Shown here: piece after piece, positions 17,823 through 24,248 of the stretch | Layout of the letters: every line of letters starts with the position of its first letter | Numbering within the stretch: position 1 is the first letter of the stretch | Source: CAYIHX01 sp964363305 | GTDB taxonomy: Bacteria; Bdellovibrionota; UBA1018 | Length of the DNA: 46,105 nucleotides | Direction: 5' to 3' | Assembly: GCA_964363305.1 (NCBI GenBank) | Contig: CAYIHX010000032.1 | Coordinates: 1-46,105 of the forward strand | Notes under the pieces: model-generated | What the model saw: only the letters and a program-made list of their open reading frames with translations | What the model was told of the DNA's origin: nothing | Database searches by the model: none | Translations under genes and position numbers: made by a program

Positions 17823-18743
17823 ATGTCAGTGAAATGTATCGATCTGCAGGTCAATGGAGCGTTCGGAATCGACCTCTTTCGCGCCGGGCCAGAGAAGCTG
17901 GATGAGCTGAGCACGCGTTTAGCACGCGCACGAGTCGATGCCTTTTTGCCGACTCTGATTACGGCGCCGGAGGCGCTCTGGTGGAAGGCGCTGGGTGAGG
18001 TCGGTCGTTGGGTCGCTCGGGCGAAGCGCGCTCGACCTCTCGGGCTTCATCTCGAAGGTCCGTTCTTGAATCCACAAGCCTCGGGGGTTCATCCTTCGGC
18101 CGACATGCGCCGTGCGACGGTCGAGTGGCTTGAACGGATTTGGCGCGAGAGTTCTGAAACGGTGCGATTGATGACGGTCGCACCGGAGGTCCATTCGGAT
18201 GCGGAGCTTCGCTTGCTCTGTGCTTGGGCGCGCAGGCGGGGCGTGCGGCTTTCGATCGGGCATTCGGTCGCGACTTATGAACAGGCTCGCCGCGCGTTTG
18301 ATCTCGGTTTTACGGGTGTGACTCACGCGTGGAACGCTGGTCGTTTTCACCACCGTGATCCGGGGGTGCTGGGCGCGGCTCTGGGGCGCGACGATGTTTA
18401 CGTCATGGTGATTCCTGATCTCGTCCACGCGCACGCGGTCTCGGTCGAGTGGATTTTGCGCATGCATCCGGCCGGGCGGGTGGTTTTTGTGAGCGACTGC
18501 GCGCCCTCAGCCGGGCTTCGCGACGGCGAGGAGGCCGACTTCGGTTCGTTCCGGGTGCGGCAAGTCGCAGGCGAAGCGCGCGTTGTGGAGGCGCGTGGCG
18601 TTTTTGGCGCGATCGGCGGAAGCGGGATGCTACTTCCTCAGGCGGTGGCGCGATTCAAGAAAGCTTCGAAGTGGGCGCGGAGTTTCTCAGTCGCGCGATG
18701 GGGTGGATGGTGCGGTGGCAACGCCGCGCGGTGGCTGCGGTAG
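17823..18743 (+). CDS. Shortened NagA-like N-acetylglucosamine-6-phosphate deacetylase
   Basis: An amidohydrolase fold with NagA signatures: IDLQVNG at the start, metal Glu in LHLEGPFLNP, metal His in IGHSVAT and GVTHAWNAG, and catalytic Asp in FVSDCAPS. It would deacetylate GlcNAc-6-P during amino-sugar or peptidoglycan recycling. At about 306 aa it lacks the small N-terminal beta-sandwich domain of normal NagA (about 380 aa) and has a divergent C-terminus, so activity and substrate are uncertain. AGAGGG at 17815-17820 fits GTG 17829 best; ATG 17823 and GTG 17820 are alternatives. It is divergent from metG across 34 bp. Confidence 0.8.
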   Translation: MSVKCIDLQVNGAFGIDLFRAGPEKLDELSTRLARARVDAFLPTLITAPEALWWKALGEVGRWVARAKRARPLGLHLEGPFLNPQASGVHPSADMRRATVEWLERIWRESSETVRLMTVAPEVHSDAELRLLCAWARRRGVRLSIGHSVATYEQARRAFDLGFTGVTHAWNAGRFHHRDPGVLGAALGRDDVYVMVIPDLVHAHAVSVEWILRMHPAGRVVFVSDCAPSAGLRDGEEADFGSFRVRQVAGEARVVEARGVFGAIGGSGMLLPQAVARFKKASKWARSFSVARWGGWCGGNAARWLR

Positions 18744-18783
18744 GCGTTTACGCGCCACTTCTTTGGGAGCCTCGATCTTTACG

Positions 18784-18873
18784 GGAACCCTCCAAAAGTT
18801 GAGTTGCCGTACCGATCCCGGCTTTGTTTTGCTCGGAACCCTACTTCTGGAGGGTTCCTGGAGAAAAGTGCGC
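18784..18873. repeat. REP-like inverted repeat region with alternative hairpins
   Basis: GGAACCCTCCAAAAGT (18784-18799) is inverted at 18843-18858 with one mismatch. A second arm, GGAACCCT at 18836-18843, pairs instead with AGGGTTCC at 18851-18858 with an 8-nt loop. The right part, 18852-18873, resembles the reverse complement of the repeat at 24115-24138. No T-run follows. This 207-bp interval (18744-18950) holds no gene. Confidence 0.55.
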
Positions 18874-18950
18874 GCAGCATCCGGGGCCTGCACCCCCGCT
18901 AAAAACATGGGTTAAGGCGGTGGCCGCGAAGTTGCGGAAGTAGATTCGAC

Positions 18951-19823
18951 TCAGAATCCGAATTCCAAGCCGGCAATGATGCTCAGGGCGTCTCCATTGT
19001 TTTCTTGCCGCTCGGAGAAAACCTGCGCAAATCGGGCTTGGACGCGCGCAAAGCCTTTGAATCGGACGAAATCGGGCTCGTCTTCAAAAATGACTCGGAC
19101 CTCTCCCGCTCCTTCGACGACGAAGTTGCTGTTTTCATTTGTGCTCTGCGAGGATCCTCCTCCCGTCCCGCGTCCCTCGGCGACCAGTTCGACGCTCCAT
19201 CCTCGGCCGAGCTGAGCGCCGGCTCCGAAACTTGCGTTCACCTCCATGAAGTTGAGAGCGTGGCTGATCGTCGACTCGCCTTGAGCAAACGAGTAGCCGA
19301 GAAAATGCGCGCACACGGTAAAGAAGGAATAGAGCGCCTCCTCGTTGGGACGGTCAGCGCCTAAGCTGGAATTTTTAAATTCGAAACCGACGACCGAGAT
19401 TTGAAACCTCTCCTTGAGTCCAATCGAGGTATCGCGTTCAAAGACGATGGGGAGCGCCAGGGCGTTGGTGGCTGTGGCGGTGTCGCGGACGCTGGGTTCG
19501 AGGTCGAACGCGGCGGGCGTGAGGTTGATCCTCAGGCGCGATAGCGCATTCGCTCCCGACTCTCCGGGCGAGAGCCCGACTTCTGCCGAGATCGCCATGA
19601 TCCTATCTCGGACAGAGGGGTCGCCGTGGGCATCGAACCCGTTGAACCGCATTCGAACCAGCAGGCGAGTGTTCGAGCCGATGATCGTTTCGGTCCCTCC
19701 GCCGACGGTGAACATCGCCTGATTTTGCGTCGGCTCTGCCCAGGTGGAGGGGGCTTTGGCGAGAGAGAGCGCCATGAATAAAGTGGTGACGAGAGCACAA
19801 AGACTGATTTTGAAATTCCTCAT
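18951..19823 (-). CDS. Secreted protein, probable small beta-barrel (290 aa)
   Basis: A signal peptide ends near TWAEP. The mature chain alternates hydrophobic and polar residues with many Gly turns and ends LEFGF, a terminal Phe typical of outer-membrane barrels. No family is recognised. ATG 19823 follows GAGG by 8 nt. On the minus strand a TATAAT box lies just before a TAACGC-type motif that would overlap the transcription start, so repression or activation at that site is plausible. Confidence 0.75.
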   Translation of the reverse strand: MRNFKISLCALVTTLFMALSLAKAPSTWAEPTQNQAMFTVGGGTETIIGSNTRLLVRMRFNGFDAHGDPSVRDRIMAISAEVGLSPGESGANALSRLRINLTPAAFDLEPSVRDTATATNALALPIVFERDTSIGLKERFQISVVGFEFKNSSLGADRPNEEALYSFFTVCAHFLGYSFAQGESTISHALNFMEVNASFGAGAQLGRGWSVELVAEGRGTGGGSSQSTNENSNFVVEGAGEVRVIFEDEPDFVRFKGFARVQARFAQVFSERQENNGDALSIIAGLEFGF

Positions 19824-19848
19824 GGGGCTGCCTCGTTATCATACAAAT

Positions 19849-19861
19849 TAACGCGATGCAT
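19849..19861 (+). promoter_or_regulatory. TAACGC-motif copy next to a -10 box
   Basis: TAACGCGATGCAT. Read on the minus strand, TATAAT (19860-19865) is followed by this motif, placing it over the expected transcription start of the 290-aa barrel gene, 26-38 bp upstream of its ATG. Confidence 0.5.
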
Positions 19862-19922
19862 TATAAATTAACTTCAACTAGGCAGCCAGCTTGACGCACC
19901 CGTTGCGAGGAGGGAAAAGGTC

Positions 19923-20573
19923 ATGATGAAATCTCTTTGGCGGGTTTGGTCCGAATATCTGGCTTTTTCGCGGAATCGAGCCATTTTGGCGGGCTCCGTC
20001 CTTTTTCTCGGCGTGACGATGGGCTTTTTCAAGCCCGTCTTGGTGTTCGTCGAGACTCGTCCGGGGGGTTTCATTCCTGATCCCATTCTGAGTCAATTTT
20101 CTCCAATCGACCTGACTTGGCTGATCTTCGCTATCCTTTATGTGGGGCTGACTCTGGGTTTCGCGCTTCTCTTGAGAACGCCCGAGCGTTTATTGGCCGG
20201 CCTGCGAGCCTACGCGCTCATGGTCTGTGTTCGGATGGTGATGATGTATACCCTGCCGCTGGAGCCTCCGATGGGGGCGATTCCCCTCATTGACCCTCTG
20301 GTGAGTGCGCTCGGAAATGTGGGTACCCCAACGCGGGATCTGTTTTTCTCCGGGCATACGGCGACCATGGCGGTGCTGATGTTTTCCGCGCACGATCAGT
20401 GGGCCCGCCGCTTGTTCGGAGTCGCGATGACGGTCATGGCGAGCGCGGTGGTGCTCCAGCATGTTCACTATACGGTGGACGTGCTGGTCGCGCCGTTTGT
20501 TTCTTATCTTTGCTGGAGAGTCGCGTTCGGAGTTTCGTCGAATGCGAAATCTGCCGGTTCTCGTGCGGAGTGA
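19923..20573 (+). CDS. PAP2/sphingomyelin synthase-like membrane phosphotransferase
   Basis: A 216-residue membrane protein with about five or six hydrophobic spans. The active-site motifs are FFSGHT near residue 142 and HYTVDV near 180, with His, His and Asp, matching the PAP2_C/sphingomyelin synthase-type branch rather than the classical PAP2 signature. Such enzymes move phospho-head groups between lipids. In bacteria the exact lipid is rarely known. It ends 7 bp before the convergent gluzincin-like gene. ATG 19923 follows GGAGGG by about 10 nt. Confidence 0.8.
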   Translation: MMKSLWRVWSEYLAFSRNRAILAGSVLFLGVTMGFFKPVLVFVETRPGGFIPDPILSQFSPIDLTWLIFAILYVGLTLGFALLLRTPERLLAGLRAYALMVCVRMVMMYTLPLEPPMGAIPLIDPLVSALGNVGTPTRDLFFSGHTATMAVLMFSAHDQWARRLFGVAMTVMASAVVLQHVHYTVDVLVAPFVSYLCWRVAFGVSSNAKSAGSRAE

Positions 20574-20579
20574 CTCGTC

Positions 20580-21368
20580 TCAGATTTCGCTTCTGGCGAA
20601 AGGGGAGAGGTCCCCTGGCTCCTCTCGGTGCAGAATGAGTCGGCGCACCCAATCGAATCGGCCACGAGCTTCAAAAAGTTGCCGAGCGGCGAGGTACGAG
20701 CGCGCGTAGGCGGCGGAAGATCGGAGCGGCGCGCGTCTTTCCAGCGTGAAGCGATCAAGCCGCAGCTCTTCCGTATTGGCGGAAAGCGATCGCTCCGGGT
20801 GCGATCCGCCGGCTTGGGCTTCGAGCACTTGGGCCAATCCTTCCTCGATCCACGCGGGGTAGTGGGCCCCGTCGAGGAGGGCGTGAACCATCTCGTGCAC
20901 GAGGAGAGCCGCCCATTCGCGTCGGTTCTCGCGCGCGCAGTCGAGCGCGAGAATTCTGAGCGTCTCCGGGCCCGCGGCGCGAGCATAGAAGCTGGAGAAG
21001 ACTTCGCGATTGTCACCGAAGTCATCGACCACGACGAGAACCCGGTTCTGAACGAGGCGGTCGCGCCACTCGGGCGCGACGGGATCGAGGATGGCTGCGA
21101 CGATTCCGCCGGTGCCGAGAGCCGAGGCGAGGCGTTGGCTGCTTTGCTCGGGCGAGAGCCCGCAGGGCGCGATCGAGCTTTGATACTGGTAGGCGGTGAA
21201 TCTTGGGTCGTCGGTGCGGAGCCGTTGGGCAGGACGAGAGGTTGTGATGGAGAACTCGCGGTTCGGCGAAAAGAAAAGGGAAGGGATCGAGTCGAAAGCA
21301 TGACTGCTCGACTCGATCCCCAGTAGAGGCAATAGAAGGCAGAAAAGGAGGATATGTTTACTCCTCAA
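20580..21368 (-). CDS. Exported gluzincin-like metalloprotease (HEMVH)
   Basis: The N-terminus is a signal peptide. The zinc motif is LLVHEMVHALL followed 12-17 residues later by WIEEGLAQ, giving the third ligand Glu; this is the arrangement of gluzincin (peptidase MA-like) proteins. At 262 aa it is small and contains a Cys-bearing region before the zinc helix. The start is TTG 21368, with GAGGAG just inside the preceding gene; the two reading frames overlap by 11 bp, so it is translated with that gene. It is third in the TIGR02147 operon. Confidence 0.75.
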   Translation of the reverse strand: MRSKHILLFCLLLPLLGIESSSHAFDSIPSLFFSPNREFSITTSRPAQRLRTDDPRFTAYQYQSSIAPCGLSPEQSSQRLASALGTGGIVAAILDPVAPEWRDRLVQNRVLVVVDDFGDNREVFSSFYARAAGPETLRILALDCARENRREWAALLVHEMVHALLDGAHYPAWIEEGLAQVLEAQAGGSHPERSLSANTEELRLDRFTLERRAPLRSSAAYARSYLAARQLFEARGRFDWVRRLILHREEPGDLSPFARSEI

Positions 21369-22317
21369 CCCGGATTCCTCGAACTGCCGTGACGGTGCCG
21401 TCCCGGGTGCGGTACCAGATCGTGTAGGTTCCCGGCAGTACCCAGGTCACTGGGATTTGAGCGTGGGGGATCCAGTAGCTGTAAAGGTGAGACGAAGTAA
21501 TGGGGTAGTAGGTTCCGGCAAGTCCGCTCCCGTGTTCAACGGTCCCTGTTTCCGTTTGGCCGATCAGTTCTTCGACGTGAAGATAGATGCGGGACGGATC
21601 AATATCCGCGCGATAGCAGGGGTTGCTCGGACTTCGAATTTTGGCTCGGTCGCAAAAGGAGATTCTTCCCGTGGTTTGGCGGCGGGCGTCGGAGAAATAA
21701 CCGAAGGGAAAGTTGGTTGGATCATCGGTTGCGAGCCCATAAACCTCGGGCATGCCGACCCAATCGTTGGCAAGTTTTCGCTTTTCTCCTGAGTCACTGA
21801 GATCGCGAAGGATTTGAATCTCGAATCGAGCCGAAGACTCGGGCAAGAAGAGGCGTTGAAGTTGAATCTGTTTTGATTCGCCGGCCCGGATTTCAGTTTC
21901 GTACAGACTATTGGAATAGGTGATCTGATAATAACCGGCGGAGACGCTGAGCTTTTCGTTCAGGTTTCCGAGCGACCAGGAAGTGCAACCCAGGGCCACC
22001 GGGCGGCCTTCTGGGGTGACACGGCATTTTCGAAAGGCGAAATGACGATAGGGTGTTTGCCACTGAATCGGAATTCTATAGGTTATATTTTCACCTTTGA
22101 GTTCGAGGGTCGTCTCGCTGAGGCCCGGGGGGAGGGGGATCTGAACATCGAGAGCCTGCTCGGCCTGGTTCGGTCGAGGGGCGCCTTGCCCGGGCCTCCG
22201 CGCACCATCGCCACCGCTTCCGATCACCCCGCCTTCGGCGAATACGTGGTTGCTCAGCACGAGGGTTCCAAGCCATGCGATGGGAATCAATAATTTTACT
22301 GCTGTTTGGGTTTTCAT
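21358..22317 (-). CDS. Secreted protein of unknown function, mature GGVIGSGGDG
   Basis: A signal peptide ends near VFAEGG, and the mature protein starts GGVIGSGGDG, a pattern I associate with Bdellovibrio-type secreted proteins. The rest is a beta-rich chain of about 290 residues with four Cys (in RKCRV, LGCTSW, SFCDRA, NPCYRA) that could form two disulfides. The C-terminal part ending YTIWYRTRDG resembles an immunoglobulin-like fold. No family is recognised. The ATG overlaps the TGA of the TIGR02147 gene, and the end overlaps the gluzincin gene by 11 bp. Confidence 0.8.
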   Translation of the reverse strand: MKTQTAVKLLIPIAWLGTLVLSNHVFAEGGVIGSGGDGARRPGQGAPRPNQAEQALDVQIPLPPGLSETTLELKGENITYRIPIQWQTPYRHFAFRKCRVTPEGRPVALGCTSWSLGNLNEKLSVSAGYYQITYSNSLYETEIRAGESKQIQLQRLFLPESSARFEIQILRDLSDSGEKRKLANDWVGMPEVYGLATDDPTNFPFGYFSDARRQTTGRISFCDRAKIRSPSNPCYRADIDPSRIYLHVEELIGQTETGTVEHGSGLAGTYYPITSSHLYSYWIPHAQIPVTWVLPGTYTIWYRTRDGTVTAVRGIRVEE

Positions 22318-23228
22318 GGATTTGCTTCTCCTGGTTTTTTCGCAATCATCCGATCCTCGGTCGCGGGCTGGGGAGCCCGGAGGAAGGGTTCGGAGACGGC
22401 GAGAATGTTGTAATTCATCTGATAAAGGCGGGTGGCGGGCTCGCGGGAGCGTGAAAAGCGTTGCACGATCTCGACGAGGCGTTCATGCAGCTCACGGGTC
22501 AGCTCCTCATATTGCCCCTCGCTCAGGCGAAGCACGGCAGCCTGGTAGTTTCTCGTGGAGGGATCGCGGTCGATCGCGCGCAGGGCCTCCTGCAGGCTGT
22601 TGCGATGAAAGGATTGAAGGGCGATGTCGCCGAGATGATCTTCGACTTCGTACACTGTGGAGGTAGAGCGCCAGGCCTTCTCGCCCGCGCGCTCCACGAG
22701 GTGAAGTCGTTCGAGGCTCTCGAGAATGGTGCGAACGGATTTCTCATCGACACTTAACGTGGTGGCGAAGGCTTCGACGGTTCGGGGGAAGGCCTCGTCT
22801 TCGGCAAGCGCTTGCACGCGCGGAGCGAGGTAGGAGGAAAGCAGGACGTAGGTGTCGTGAACGACTCGGCCCCGCGAATGCGGACGAGTGGCGGTTTGCA
22901 GCAGTTTGCGTTCGGCGCGCGCGCGGGTTTCGGAGTCGGTGGACTGGCTGAACTCGACCAGGTTTCGGAAGTATTCGGTTTCGCGCAGGGAAAGTCGAAG
23001 GCCGCGGACGAGAAGGGTCGCGACGGACGGGGTGATGCGTCTTTCGCCGTGCGCGAGGAGGCGAACAAAGGAGCGGCTCTGAAACCCGAGTTCGTCCGCC
23101 CAGGTGGCGTAGGAGAAGCTCGGGTCTTGGCCCTTTCGATACTCATAGACCGCCGCGAGGTAGGCGCGCGCTTCGAGAAATTCGAAGATCGTGGGGCTTG
23201 GTCTGTGGGTGGGCGCATCGGAAGTCAT
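22314..23228 (-). CDS. TIGR02147-family protein (putative regulator)
   Basis: A TIGR02147 protein of 304 aa, a family expanded in Bdellovibrio and Fibrobacter and of unknown molecular function. The N-terminal part (FEFLEARAYLAAVYEYRK, then WADELGFQSRSFVRLLAHGERRI) reads as a helix-turn-helix-like unit; the rest is helical, and the segment TTLSVDEKSVRTILESLERLHLV looks like a second winged helix. ATG 23228 was chosen; there is no ribosome site. The longer frame to 23318 runs through AT-rich promoter sequence. It heads an operon with a secreted protein and a gluzincin-like protease. A TAACGC-like motif lies 24-35 bp upstream. Confidence 0.85.
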   Translation of the reverse strand: MTSDAPTHRPSPTIFEFLEARAYLAAVYEYRKGQDPSFSYATWADELGFQSRSFVRLLAHGERRITPSVATLLVRGLRLSLRETEYFRNLVEFSQSTDSETRARAERKLLQTATRPHSRGRVVHDTYVLLSSYLAPRVQALAEDEAFPRTVEAFATTLSVDEKSVRTILESLERLHLVERAGEKAWRSTSTVYEVEDHLGDIALQSFHRNSLQEALRAIDRDPSTRNYQAAVLRLSEGQYEELTRELHERLVEIVQRFSRSREPATRLYQMNYNILAVSEPFLRAPQPATEDRMIAKKPGEANP

Positions 23229-23251
23229 GAGGAGGGTGTACAATGAATTGT

Positions 23252-23263
23252 TGTTATGCGTCA
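23252..23263 (-). promoter_or_regulatory. TAACGC-related site upstream of the TIGR02147 gene
   Basis: TGACGCATAACA on the minus strand. It resembles the copy at 36922-36934 (TAACGCATAATA) in 10 of 12 bases. ACAATGAATTGT, an imperfect palindrome, lies next to it at 23240-23251. Confidence 0.3.
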
Positions 23264-23368
23264 AAATTATTTCAGCATTTTTGTCCTCATTATATTTATA
23301 AAAACTCAATAAAATCAAATTGATAAAAATTTACAAATATAAATCTGAATTCAAGCTGAGCACAGATT

Positions 23369-23393
23369 GGGGGACGTACTCTCTCGGAGAACC
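23369..23393 (+). repeat. Left direct repeat of the toxin-antitoxin segment
   Basis: Starts GGGGGACGTACTCTC and ends CGGAGAACC. It is about 88% identical, with two one-base gaps, to the copy at 24115-24138. It lies 66 bp before the operator of the toxin-antitoxin pair. Confidence 0.6.
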
Positions 23394-23430
23394 TTGCGTG
23401 AGCTTCCCGCTGGTTGATCGAATTGATGAT

Positions 23431-23458
23431 GTAGGCATTTTCATGATATCATGCCTAC
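23431..23458 (+). promoter_or_regulatory. Toxin-antitoxin operator palindrome
   Basis: GTAGGCAT (23431-23438) is inverted as ATGCCTAC (23451-23458), enclosing the perfect 12-bp palindrome CATGATATCATG (23442-23453). It ends at the base before the antitoxin ATG, as expected for autoregulation by a ribbon-helix-helix antitoxin. Confidence 0.7.
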
Positions 23459-23734
23459 ATGAAGATGAAGGCAAAGAAGAAATCGCTTCAGTACACCGTT
23501 CGAGGCGTGCCGCGATCAGTCGATCGCGCCTTAAGGGAGAAGTCCAGGCGTGAACGAAAGAGCTTTAACCGAGTCATGGTGGAAGCCTTGGCAAAAGAGG
23601 CCGGAATATCGGTCGGTGAGCCGACCCTCTATACTGATCTGGACCCTCTGGTCGGGAAGTGGCTGAAAGACCCCGCGACTGAGGCCGCATTGGAAGAGAT
23701 GAGGCGTGTTGACGAGGCGGATTGGAAAGAATGA
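23459..23734 (+). CDS. Antitoxin, ribbon-helix-helix type (VapB/FitA-like)
   Basis: A 91-residue protein with a Lys-rich start and the beta strand SLQYTVRGVP followed by the helices of a ribbon-helix-helix DNA-binding domain (to about residue 50); the acidic C-terminus (VDEADWKE) would cover the toxin active site. It should neutralise the adjacent PIN toxin and repress the operon by binding the palindrome at its start. Its TGA overlaps the toxin ATG. There is no room for a conventional ribosome site, as the operator runs up to the start codon. Confidence 0.85.
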   Translation: MKMKAKKKSLQYTVRGVPRSVDRALREKSRRERKSFNRVMVEALAKEAGISVGEPTLYTDLDPLVGKWLKDPATEAALEEMRRVDEADWKE

Positions 23735-24114
23735 GGATTGCGCTCGATACCAACGGTTACCGTAAGTTCCTGGAAGGGGATCAGGAAGTCGTCATGAAGA
23801 TCCGTACTTCTTCTGAAATCGGCCTCCCGGTACCGGTAGTCGCTGAACTCCGATACGGCTTTCTCAAGGGCAACCGTCGGTCAGAGAACGAGGCCCTCTT
23901 TGAGAGATTTCTCGATTCTCCTCGCGTGCAAATCATTCCTTGTGACGAACGCACTGCTCTGCAGTTCGCTCAGCTCAAATTGCAATTGTGTCGTCAAGGC
24001 ACCCCCATTCCGATTCAGGACGTGTGGATTGCGAGCGTCGCTCTCCAGCATGGTCTCAGCCTTCTGACTTTCGATTCAGACTTCGACCAGATCCCGCAGC
24101 TCTCGAGAGCTTGA
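23731..24114 (+). CDS. PIN-domain toxin (VapC-like ribonuclease)
   Basis: A 127-residue PIN domain. Acidic residues that bind Mg2+ are present: Asp6 in ALDTN, Glu in VVAELRYG, Asp in IQDVWIAS and Asp in TFDSDFDQI. VapC toxins cleave tRNA or rRNA and stop growth when the antitoxin is lost. ATG 23731 overlaps the antitoxin stop (ATGA); the TTG at 23722 is in frame but unlikely. The pair is flanked by direct repeats, suggesting acquisition as a unit. Confidence 0.9.
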   Translation: MRIALDTNGYRKFLEGDQEVVMKIRTSSEIGLPVPVVAELRYGFLKGNRRSENEALFERFLDSPRVQIIPCDERTALQFAQLKLQLCRQGTPIPIQDVWIASVALQHGLSLLTFDSDFDQIPQLSRA

Positions 24115-24138
24115 GGGGGCGTACTTCTCCGAGAACCC
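24115..24138 (+). repeat. Right direct repeat of the toxin-antitoxin segment
   Basis: Starts GGGGGCGTACTTCTC and ends CGAGAACCC, immediately after the toxin TGA. The inner TTCTCCGAGAA is a near-perfect palindrome. Related to 23369-23393 and, inverted, to 18852-18873; the family looks like REP sequences that accompany IS200-like (RAYT) transposases, though no transposase is present. Confidence 0.6.
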
Positions 24139-24227
24139 ATCAGCCACAAAGCAAAAAGGACCGAGAAAGCACGGGTCTTGCGCGGAAGGCGAAGGGTGTA
24201 GGTGCTGGGACGGCGCCACTCTTCTCA

Positions 24228-24248
24228 GGTTTCGCTTTCAGCGAAACC
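24228..24248 (-). terminator. Hairpin at the end of the PhoX-like gene
   Basis: GGTTTCGCT (24228-24236) pairs with AGCGAAACC (24240-24248) around a 3-nt loop. On the minus strand the hairpin spans the stop codon of the phosphatase gene. No T-run follows, so termination is uncertain. Confidence 0.35.

Noticed and set aside
20628..21326. A 232-aa plus-strand reading frame opposite the gluzincin gene
   Set aside because: It is antisense to a gene with a signal peptide, HEMVH motif and operon context; no domain is visible.
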